Positions 35,563 through 45,713 of a stretch of 64,000 bases of DNA are shown here, one piece after another. The notes under the pieces were generated by a model. It saw nothing but the letters and a program-made list of their open reading frames with translations, did no database searches and was not told the origin of the DNA. The stretch is from Symsagittifera roscoffensis. Lineage: Eukaryota > Xenacoelomorpha > Acoela > Convolutidae. Numbering within the stretch: the stretch's first letter is position 1; the number at the start of each line of letters is the position of its first letter. The position numbers were made by a program, and so were the translations under genes. The stretch lies in contig NC_087065.1 in the NCBI RefSeq assembly GCF_963678635.1, positions 22,077,480 to 22,141,479 of the forward strand, read 5' to 3'.

Positions 35563-36377
35563 TACTCCCCGGACAGTCCGGTCAATGTCCTCATTGAATC
35601 GCGCAATGTTCTAAATGGTTACAGTGTCATCGAACAGAATTTACAAAATGCACGAAATTACTTTTATCTACGTCACATCGACTCACTGCAGAATATAAAT
35701 GGCATCATACTACATCACTATAGCCTTCAAATTCTCTCATTAACCTGCACTTTGAGGATACAACCTAAGATAAAACATATTTTCTGACTTCCAGTGTCAA
35801 TGTCCCGATTAAAACTTTTTCTCCTAGATTTAAAAGGTGTTGGCTTGCAGGACAGTCCTGCCAACCAACAAGCTAAAATTATCCTACTATGCTCCTTCCC
35901 TTCGGAAATCTTGCTTGTTTATTGTCCTGAATATTAAAACTAAGAAACTTTGTGGTTAGAAAGAACAATGTAACAACCTCCCTCCTCAAGAAGTTACTCA
36001 AGTTTTTCATGTCACCACAAAGTGATCAGTCTTCCTAAGTGATTAAAAACAATCATGCAGGCTGGAATATTTAAATATACTCTTCCCTTAAGCCTTTCTA
36101 AATAAATAATAAGTGTCTCTAAAGCCACTTCTGCTAAAATCAAAATGCAAATTTATAAATGCAACAATTTCAAAACTCAACAAAATGTTTCAGTTTTCAA
36201 TTACAACTTGGTTGCTTGGTTTCTCACTTGAGTTTTTCACACATATAAAACAATTCTGAGTTTTGACTTTTCTTCATCATTCCTTTGTTCTCTGCTTTTT
36301 TCGTCGTTTAGAAGTTCTAAAACTTCTAAATTCTTCTAATTTTCTTTCTTGTTGCCTCTTGTTTTCTCGACCATTCG
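35563..36377. other. 3' untranslated region of copy C
   Basis: AT-rich, with no ORF of note, between the ORF2 stop and the 3' LTR. A short imperfect hairpin (GCAGGAC-A-GTCCTGC) lies at 35839-35866, and a Thr/Leu-poor pyrimidine-rich stretch at 35970-36000. Copies A and B lack this region in the window, so its conservation cannot be judged. Confidence 0.65.
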
Positions 36378-39300
36378 TCAATGTTCCATTTCCTCCTCCT
36401 GTGATGCTGACTCCGCACTTTCGGTTTCCGTGTCTTGTAGCACGTCGTTGGCTATCCTGACGCTGTTGGAAGCCGTCCTCCAACACTTCTGCTCCTCTAC
36501 CCTCTGTTTACAGCAAGGTAGGGGATCCACGTTGGATTCTCTGTTTCTACAGAAGCTGTTGTGGAGACACAACGTCACATTTCTCTCCAGATCTTCTTTC
36601 AGCATCTCTGCCTTCTCATTTCCACTACGCTCACTCGTCCTGGAAATTCTCTTCACAGCGGTGGTCACTGCATTCCGATGGGTCACGAAAGCTCGCTTGA
36701 AAGCTCCTGCCCCAATGTCCAGCTGATATTCACTGTATACTCTGCCATGCTTCGACATATGCTTTTTCGCATACTCGTACAACCATGCAGTCATGTTAGC
36801 TCTGAACCATGGCATCAATCGTTTTCTCGCCCATATCTTCTTCACTTCCATCGGAATGTTTAGAACTTTGCACATTGTCTCAAAAAGATCTAAATCTTTT
36901 AGACAATCTAATTTCCGCAATTGTTCTCTCGTCGGTGCCTCATGTCTATTATTTTCTCTCACATGAGCTTCCATCCATCGTATCGCCATCATAACTCCCA
37001 CTATCACTATTGTTACGGGCTGTGATGAATCTGGTAAACCCATGGAGAGCAGCTCTCCAGAGCCCCAGATCAACATCAGATTACTACGCTTGGGATACCA
37101 CCAGGTCTGCAGCAAGCAGTGGCAAGGAAACTCATCATGCGTCAACATGATGCTCCTCCAATTACGTTTTCCCGAAGCTTCCAGCAATGGTTCCACTTCC
37201 ATCATCACTCGGTGGATTTCATCATTCTCATCTACTGCATTGTAATCTGTGACAGTTGATCCTCTCTGTTTCTGTTTCTCAAAGTCACTGAAGTTCCCGC
37301 TCACATATCCCATGAACTTCTTTCCTAGTATTGACTCCAACTCCTCTTTGGTTCTCTCTGGAATTGCTGAGAACATCTTACATAGTAACTCGTAAGACTT
37401 TTCAGACATTCTCGCCAATCTCACACACTTCGGCACTGAGAAGGCTTGATCCACAATCGTTCTTGTACTCTTCACGTCCACAGCTACAAAATGTATAGGA
37501 TATCTGCTCTTGCACATTGGAGCCAACGTTGAGCCCACCAAATGTCGTGCTCCTGATGGTCTACAATAAGTTTTGCTGTGTCTGATGTTCATCTCTGTTT
37601 CGATTGCTTCCCTCCATTTTCCTATATACTTCTGCTCAGTCTGCAGAACTCCTGGGAATACTTCTACGCTGATGGCTGTGACCATCTCATGTTTCTGTTC
37701 TAGATTCAATAGTGACTCTAAAGAACCAAACATGCTGTAGAATCCTAGTGCTGTCACTAGATTCACCTCGGTTCCTCCATGGCAATCTGCTATCAGTTCC
37801 GTTTCCGTTCTTGCTTTCATCACTACATTTCCAAACAATACTGTCAATTGCTTGTGTTGTTTCTCCAGGGTTTTCACACAGTCTAGATTTCCACAAACGT
37901 GACCCTCTAGTCCACAGACTTCCGCCAGACAGCTACCAGGTTTGACCCAGTCTTCTGGTCCCCAGCCAGGCAACTCCACTTTATCTTCTCCGTTGTTCTT
38001 AGAGGCTGTTATCATCACATTATATATGATGTTGAGGTCACGCAGATTACAGTCTGCATTCAGTTCCCTCTGTACGTCTTGTGTCGCACGTAATATTGAG
38101 TCAGCGTTGGGACTAGGACACCATGATGGCCTCATCAATTCCCACACTGCCATCAAGCTCGTTCTCAGTAATTCATCTGAGAATCCCAACCCAAACTCCA
38201 CTCTCTTGTCGGATTTTGGTACTGAAGGTGCAGTCACCTCTTCTTCCAAGACCAGTCCCAATTTGGCTTGTGGATTGTTAACGCTCTTGATCGTTACAAT
38301 TCTGGACGTCCAGAATCTTAGTAACACCGCCTGCTCATAATCAAAGAAGCAATCACGTATGTCTTCACTCAGGAAAGGATTGTACGCTATCCCTATGATC
38401 CCAGATACGTAGCTATATGACTTCTTCTTGATCAGTCCACAGTATTCACTGGATTTCGGCAATGCTCCCATAGATTCTTTAGTGAGTCTCAGCTCCTTGT
38501 TTGAGAATCTCCTGATTTCATCTATCTTTTTCATGGGTTCCAATTCTTCAGGTTCTTTCATGTTCACCCTCATCGGTTTACTTTGCTGCATGTCCAGCAG
38601 TGCTAGCAAGAACAAGGCTTTCGTTCGCTCATCGCCTTCCCTCAACATTTTAACACAAGTGTTTAATGCAGGTACTGAAATCTGCTCTATCAGGAATCGA
38701 ATGAAACAGGGAGCATCTCTCCGCTTCGCACACGCTACTGCTGCTCCCTCCTGGACTATCAGATCCCTCAGATTCGTCATAAGGAACACCTTCTCTTCTT
38801 TTGACCTTTTTCTTTCCTCTGAGTCATATTCTTCGCGAGTCAGTCCCATCATGCACCAGGCGAACCTGAGTTGTAATTCTGTCCTTACGTAAGGTACTGC
38901 CACGAGAGCATGTATTCTTGGCGTAGTCCTCATTTCTTCTTCGAAATACCTCAATACTACTGCTTTCCATGGAAGGCTCACTAACTGCTCGATCGTCTCC
39001 GCCTGTACGTCAGACGACGCCAAAGTTCCATACGCCTTCTGCTTGAGGGTGGTGCCTTGCAACATTGTTTCCAGATAACCCTCCATGGCTTTTTCGTCTT
39101 CCAGGGCCATTACATACCCTCTAGCCGAGTTTCGGTATTCCAACATCTCCATGTATCTACCGGTGGGTTCATCTATCGACACTGTCTCAGACACTGTTAG
39201 TCTGTTGTATTCCACTGGTGTCAGTTGTCCTGCAACACTTCCTTTTCCATGATTCATGGGAGATGGTTTGAAGTCCCTCATTTTACTCTCTCCATATTGA

Positions 39301-39920
39301 CTGAGTATTTCCATTTCTAAAGTTGCTCCAGTCAGAGTGCGGTCACTCCTTTTGGATTTATAACCGGTTGACTTTATCCCTGCCATGAGAATGGGTGGCA
39401 CCATCGCTATATCAGTTAATATTCTATCTGTGCCAGACAATTGATAATCACCTTGCCCCAAATCCATGACTTCTTCGACTCGCTTCCTTTTCGCTGAGTT
39501 ACCAGCTTTCATCGATATTTCTGAATCCACTTTCGTCTTTCCAATTCTCCTCGGCATCACTCTGCTGCCTAACTTCATTTTCATCGCATTGATTTTATCA
39601 ATCATCATTTTCGATCGCATCGTTCCTCTCCTGGTCCTTGACAGGTACACCACCTCTCCTTCATCGTCCTGCGGTGTCATCTTGATGGGAGAATTCGCTT
39701 CACTCTCATCAGTGGCTGAGTCGATCAATAACTCACTCAGTCTCCCTTCACACTCATCAAGCTTGTCAAGTACTTCTCTCATCAAGGGTTGATTGAGACC
39801 TGTTTTGAGAATGGACTGGGTCCCATAGCTCTGAATCACAGTCCAGACTTCTTCCATGAACGCCACTCTGTCCAGCTTACATCCCGTCCTACTCTCGTGG
39901 TCTCGGTGATGTACTTCCAT
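36378..39920 (-). pseudogene. ORF2 C-terminal piece (copy C), including a third SGNH-like segment
   Basis: This 1180-codon piece is the C-terminal part of the giant ORF2. It follows a 1-bp loss near 39917 relative to copy B, so its first Met is not a start. Visible parts are a helical segment with KRKR, a long globular region with a Cys/His-rich patch (CGLEGHVCGNLDC, about residue 680), and near residues 923-984 a segment (DEFPC, YPKRSNLML, LLSMGLP, PVTIVIVG) that lines up with the second SGNH-like module (SEFVY, WPDVIML, LLQSVSL, PITIVFAG). The end is acidic. No database family recognised for most of it. Confidence 0.78.
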
Positions 39921-40882
39921 TCTTCTTCGGGCAGCGTTCCCAAGAAAGGTACTCTGGCTGAGGCCTCTATTCTTCTCCTCCGAGGTGATTCCATGAGGAT
40001 TCTCTGGTCGTTATTTCTTGAATTGCCAGGAGAGCTGCTCTCCGGCAAATTCCGTTTCATTTCCATAAAGGCTGACGGAGGCTCCAGCGTCGAGGTGCCT
40101 TCATCCGCTGGCTCAGTCGTTTCCAACGTATCCGCATTGTTTTCAAGATCACTGAAGATGTTAAAATCCAGGCTGGATGTTCCTCCTGTCGATGCCCTAT
40201 CGTCTTCCCCACCAGCTTGATCTTGTTGCATGGGTTCTTCAGTCTGACGGCTTCCACCCTGTCCGTCATCTCCTTCTGATTTATCCTTATTCGAGCTCGC
40301 TCGTCCTTGTTCGTCATTGTCGGCTTCTTCCTGGAATCTCGGTATGAGCAATGTACCGGCCGATTTATCTTCCTCTTCTCCATGGACCACTTTGATTTCT
40401 TCGCAGCCGAAGGGTGCTAGGAAGGTTCTCGTTTGCAATATTCCTCCAACTTTCATCTCCTTTTTCACACTGGTCAGGATTAATGAGGCTTCAGGCAATT
40501 CAGTCCTGCCTCTCATTCTCATCGGAGCTAAGTCTAGTCCCTTCCATTCCTCATCAAATCTTCCAGGCTTGGGAGTAGCGGCGTTGCTTATTCGCCTTCT
40601 CGTCGCTTGATCCGTGTACGCAAATCGTGTGTACTGTAACACGGCGGCATTTCTCCCCACGAAGTATGGATCCATCGTCACCGAGAAATTCCCTACTCTC
40701 CTTTCATTGGTTTCGAATGCTCTCAATCTAGGAGTTTGTACTACGGAGACTGCTCCGAGCAGCATCCTTCTTATCAGAGGGAATTCAGGGATTGCCTCCG
40801 GTAGCTTCTTGTAATCGCCCCAGTCCTTCGTCTCTTCTCTCACTTTGTGATAGGCTGCTGTGAGACGAGGCACTCTGGTCAT
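39836..40882 (-). pseudogene. ORF2 middle piece (copy C)
   Basis: This piece lies in the same frame as 40901-43258 and is separated from it only by a TAG at 40899-40901 where copy B encodes Tyr. It contains globular sequence and then an acidic Ser/Gly/Gln-rich low-complexity region. The last 28 or so residues are out of frame, after the 1-bp deletion near 39917. Its first Met is internal. Confidence 0.8.
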
Positions 40883-40900
40883 TTCACCATTCGTTTTGTC

Positions 40901-43258
40901 CTAGGGCCTCAGATTCCAAAGCTTTGGAAACACCTCGATGTGTCCTCTTTCTACTTCTCCCATGCGGTCACAGAAGTGATCGTCAAAATTGATGACTGTC
41001 ATCTCCGGCTCCGATATTTTCGCAAACAACAGATCTTCAATCATGAGCTCCCGCAGTGTGTGCTGCTCACACCAGTTCAGTGTACTACCGTCCACTGCCG
41101 ATATGAGGTTCAGGTGCAGCACCGACCTCCTATATGCTTCCACTTTAACGTCAGGGAACGCAAAGGTGACTGCTGGTCCATAGATCACTGTCACGAACTC
41201 CGTGACTCCTCTGATCAGCGCCAAGGGATCGGTCCTCATAGCCAAGCTCAGATCTGTTAACAGCGGCATGCCTCCAACATGTCGTCTAACATCTTCCTCT
41301 CTTTCAATTGTCTCGTCTTCTCCGGTTCCAAAGCGATTTTGCTGCAAGAGATATTGGATCAGAGTGTGTCTCAGGTCTCTTATTTTGTTCCACGAGTCCG
41401 TGGACTTCTTCATATCCAGGCTCCTCGCTCTCTCTTTCATCTGCTCTGGACAACGTGCCAGTTTCATTAGTCCTCCCAAGTTTCCGTGGGTTATTGCGAT
41501 CAATGTCAGAAGTCCATCTAGTCGCAGGTTCTGTATTCCATCCGTAAGCAGTATCGCCGGTCCTTTCACGAAACTCTCCGCTCCGAATGTCACGAACAAG
41601 GCTATTAATTCCACTATCGATACTTTCACTACTGCTTGGAGGAATTCCTTTATCAAATAGTGCGAGACTTTCGGGTAAACTTTTGCCAAGAAGGACGCGG
41701 TCCATCCGGCTCCCAACCCTTCTAGCATGCTGTCTGTCCTTTCAAATCCCTCCTGTCCCTTCACCTCCTGGGTCCAGAAGGTTTCCAGAGTAATCTGACA
41801 CATTCTGTTCACGAACTCAGCTGTCTTTTCTCCGGCATTTTCCGCCAGGTTCACCTCCTTCAACAAGTAGGCGTGTATCTTAGTGATCATTACCGGGCCT
41901 TGCTGAAAAGCATCTGCACCCAATGCCGCTACTCTAGGATTCAGGTGTAGCCACTGGTTTGCTTCCGGCTTGGTTCTCAGCACCATCGCCTCCAGATGAG
42001 CTCTCGTCTCCAGTGAATTCTTTCTTCTCGTGTCTTCACTCGCCACTTCCATTGCTCGGAACCACAAGTCGTTGGACATTGCCGTGATCACTCGATGGTC
42101 GTCATCTATTCCTGGTTTCAGTTTGAGTTGCCGACTGAAGTTGGACAGTTCCAACCCCAGCACTTCGTCCAACACTAACATGTGTAGCGCGTGGTCCTTG
42201 AATCCTCTCATCGCGTTTGAGATATCTGACCATACTGCAGGCAGTTCAGCCTTAAGTGGCCTCAGGTTCTCCATTTCTATCATGCGATTCGGGGCTGATA
42301 TGATCACATCATATTTTCCTTCCGAAAGTAAGGCTACCATTGCATACACAAATTTCAGTCCATCCGGGAGATGTGCATATCCCGGAGACAACGCAAATAC
42401 TACTCTCAACGTCACTTTATTGAATGATCCCTCCTTCGTCGCATCCACCACTTCACCCATCGACTCCAGGATGTCTTTTATCGCTGGCCATACTGCGTTT
42501 TCTGCTGTTGCAGGATCTCTGAGCCTGCTCAGAAAACCTCTACTGTGTAGATGGTCATTGATGCCAGCAAACACAATCGTTATCGGGTTCATTTCTGTCT
42601 GCCTTTGTACCCCTATAGCCAATGACACTGATTGCAATAGGTCTAGGTCAACTGCGGCCAGCATTATGACGTCCGGCCAAAACAAAGACTTAGAGGTGTA
42701 CACGAACTCTGAATTCGCTACTACCATGATTTTGGCCTTTCTCATCTCTGCTTTGTCGTAGGCGGCGAAGATGGTCTCATCTTTCTTTATCGCTGTCAAT
42801 CCGCCATATCTCTGGGCATCACCATCTTGGTTCACTAGTTTTGGGTACACTCTCTCCTTCACATGACCAGGTGGTGTCGTCAGTTGCCTAAATATCTTCA
42901 CGTGTTGTCCAATCGGCGCTCTCGCCGTCAGGAATCTTCCTGGTCTTTCTTCACGATTCCTCTCATCATGGTTCAATCTCACATCTTGCAACGGTCTTGC
43001 ATTCACAGGTCCCATTGTGTTGTTGGAGGGCAGTCCCTCCAAATCGGCAAATCTCAAGGGCGTCGTGGAGCTGAAATTTATGCTAGCGGCTATCAACCAG
43101 TCTACGCCGGTTATTGAGTATAATCTGCTGACGGATAGCGTCGCTCCATTCAGCATCCTCCTTGCATCTTCAATGAAGCTTACTCTCTGTAGGTCCAGCT
43201 TCATCAGTTCGTCTTTGTATATATGCCAGGGAGACGGTATGGTTCGAGACCACAACAA
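40901..43258 (-). pseudogene. ORF2 second SGNH-like module (copy C)
   Basis: The 785-residue open stretch carries a predicted alpha/beta region with KIMVVANSEFVYTS (about residue 175, SGNH block I position but lacking Gly-Asp-Ser), PITIVFAGINDHLHSRG (about 227-241, block III-like, retaining G.ND) and DDDHRV (about 382-389, block V-like Asp-His). It is probably a decayed or altered SGNH hydrolase, since the block I nucleophile context is changed to NSE. The C-terminal half is helical and unassigned. It follows a 1-bp insertion near 43316. Confidence 0.75.
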
Positions 43259-43307
43259 TGAGCCTCTGCTCGGTCTCTCCTCTCGGCTGGTACTCGTCGT
43301 CTCCGAT

Positions 43308-45323
43308 CTAGTGTCCCGATCTAGATGTGCCTGCTACTTCTTCGATTGGTTGGTTGACAGGTCCTATCCTTCTCCTAGGATGAATTGTCCTCCTCATCGG
43401 TGCTTCTCCCAACCAATCCTGCACGTCTGTTCTTCGACCTGGTTCACTGGAGCTTTGTTGCCGGTAATTTGTGACGGCTGGGACCGTACCCAAGCGTGTT
43501 TCCAGGTTAGGAGGCACAAAGGTGGTGATCACCGTATCACTCACCGTTCCCTCTTTCTTCAGCACTCCTGTGTCAAAGAGTTCTGCTTCCAGCTCATCCA
43601 ACCGTTCTTGGAAGACTCGATTCAACCAAGCCTGTCCTTCGATGCTGTCGAAGTGGATGTCATCCGTGGTCAGTCTGGCTTGATCCATGGCTCTCAATTC
43701 ATGTTCAATGTCCATGAGGATCATTCTTCCGGCATTTCGATTTGCTAGGTTTCTCAAGATGTTGATCCATCTCATGACTCCCTCGTTGTGCCTTCTTCCT
43801 GATGCTGTTAGGCTTCTTGCGTTCATTGGCACCGTGCAAACGGTCAGTACCGCGCAACTGAACTTCTGCCAGAGAGTAGTGAACAAACACACCATCATTG
43901 ACTCCCACAGTGCTTCCTGCTCGTCTGATCCTCTGGAGATATCATTCGTCCCGACTAAGATCATCACACTGGGAATCTTCCCTAGATTCATCAGTTCCAC
44001 CATCCGATATAATTGGGCAATCGTCGCGCCTCCAAAGGCCATCACCGTGGTGACCCATGAGGTCCTCAAATTCGACAGCACTCTGACTAAGCTGTCTCCC
44101 AATATCAGGTGAGATGTCCTGAGTGGTGTTTGCTGCAGGTTCACAGCCGGGCTCCAGGTAGCTCGATTGAAGCAGGCTCTCGGATCTGTCTCCGGAACTC
44201 CCGTGAAATTATACTTCAATTGATTATTCTTCTGCACGTCTATTATACGAGACACTTTCTTCGCTGGCATCTTCCGTACTTTCCTCTCTGGGATTCTCGA
44301 GCTCCCCATGAGTGGTCCCACGTTACTCATCCCTTGTCTGATTACTGTCTGGGAGAGTTGTACTCTGCCCGTATCGTCAATCGTTCCATAGGGTGCAGTC
44401 ACCCCGGAACCTGGTGCATTCTTGTTAGCGACCAATCGTCCAGCTGTCTCTATCAGTTTTCTCACTGTCTGTTCCACGACGGGATCACCCAAGGTGTCAC
44501 TAGGATCCGGGATTGTTACTCGGTTCGTCTCTGCTGGAAGCCGTGTCTCCGTTGTTTGACTCATTTCTCGAGGTGTCAAGAGCTTCATCGGGGACTGCCC
44601 ACGAGGAATATCCCTTGCAGGTATCACTTTCTCAATGGCCGTTGTCAACGCCGCCTGTTCCGATCGCTCTTTGTATTCCTGCCTTAAGCGTTCGATCTCT
44701 TGACCCTGCTTTTTGTTGCAGTCTTCAAACAACTTTCTCCACATGTCCCGGTCTTCCTCCATCGCCAGCATGGTCTTCGTCATATCGTCTAACTCCTTCT
44801 TCGTACTTCTCAGCTGATCGTTCATCTCGTCCAGATCTTGTATGGTTTGGTTCGTCTGAACCTTCTGTGTTACTTTCGCCCTTTTTGGTGGCACAGCTGC
44901 TCTCAGTGGTGAACCAGACGAGGTCGCCTCGCTTTTCATCTCCCGATGCATTCTCGTCAGCCCAGGTTTAGGCTTAGAGGGCATTGGCATCTCACCTGGT
45001 TGGTAAGTCCTAGAACTTCCCAATCCAGGCTCATTCGCCAAGTCACTCGCTGAGAGAGCCCCATTTCTCCACCTCATCACTCTCATGTTCGGGCGGTCTA
45101 GTACTCCTCTTTCTCCATATGCTGCCATCAACAGGACTTCCGTGGGGTGGTCGCCACGGTTGTCGTGCCCCAAGATGTTGATCAGGGCGGTCAGCAACAT
45201 GACCACCTCTGGGTCCTCCAGAGCGAAGTCTCGTTCGATCAGCCGACGATAGATCGCATCTACCATCGGTCCTACATATGCCTCTGCCAGGTCCATCAAT
45301 TCATCCAGGTTGAAGTTGTCCAT
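43308..45323 (-). pseudogene. ORF2 N-terminal piece: coiled coil and SGNH/GDSL hydrolase (copy C)
   Basis: Starts at the ATG at 45323, about 390 bp after the gag-pol stop and in the same frame register as gag-pol. Residues 1-120 are helical, 160-221 form a likely coiled coil, and 400-575 form an SGNH hydrolase: ILGDSLVRV (about 408, catalytic Ser), MAFGGATIAQL (Gly block), VMILVGTNDIS (about 458, catalytic Asn block) and DDIHFDSIEG (about 553, catalytic Asp and His). All four blocks are intact. The family acts on esters of lipids, sugars or acetylated groups. A related SGNH domain is known in ORF1 of some CR1-type LINEs. The frame ends by a 1-bp insertion near 43316. Confidence 0.85.
43640..44110 (-). 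other. SGNH/GDSL hydrolase domain (ORF2, copy C)
   Basis: Domain extent within the previous entry. Ser in GDSL, Gly in FGGA, Asn in GTND and the Asp/His pair in DDIH are all in place and in the right order and spacing, which supports catalytic competence of this domain in the ancestral protein. Confidence 0.85.
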
Positions 45324-45713
45324 TCTATTCTTTTCAAGTTTGATTCGATTCTTTGACTCAAGTGAGTAATTTAAATGATCAATCAGGATCTAGAAAAGAA
45401 ATCACGAATGTCACACTTGTCAGTTTCACCTTAACATATATCGTTAAAATTTGCTTAAAACAGTTCAGATAAAAAGATATTTATCCTAAAATTTATTAAA
45501 ATCAATTGGTTTCTAAAATTTTGGAATTCGACCTAAGATTGGACAGTCCAAACTTTGGATCTATTCCCAAGATCGTCATTTAGTTGTTCATGGTCACTAA
45601 CGCCTACTTACCCATGATCTTAATAACCTAACACATAACATAACATAAAATAACACACATATCACATATTACATGCAACTTGGTCTTTGGCCTAACACTC
45701 TTTCGCACATCAC
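45324..45713. other. Spacer between gag-pol and ORF2 (copy C)
   Basis: AT-rich non-coding sequence with an AACAT/AACAC simple-sequence patch at 45625-45680. It is well conserved with 23031-23442, including the block TTGGACAGTCCAAACTTTGG, a short palindromic element (TTGGACTGTCCAA-type). No convincing splice site or promoter was identified. Confidence 0.6.

Noticed and set aside
36378-45323. Envelope gene in the position after pol
   Set aside because: No signal peptide, no transmembrane segment, no furin-type site and no fusion-peptide pattern; the content is a coiled coil and SGNH-like domains.
36378-45323. Four separate genes after gag-pol
   Set aside because: Comparison with copy B shows that the boundaries are single-base frameshifts and a nonsense codon private to copy C.
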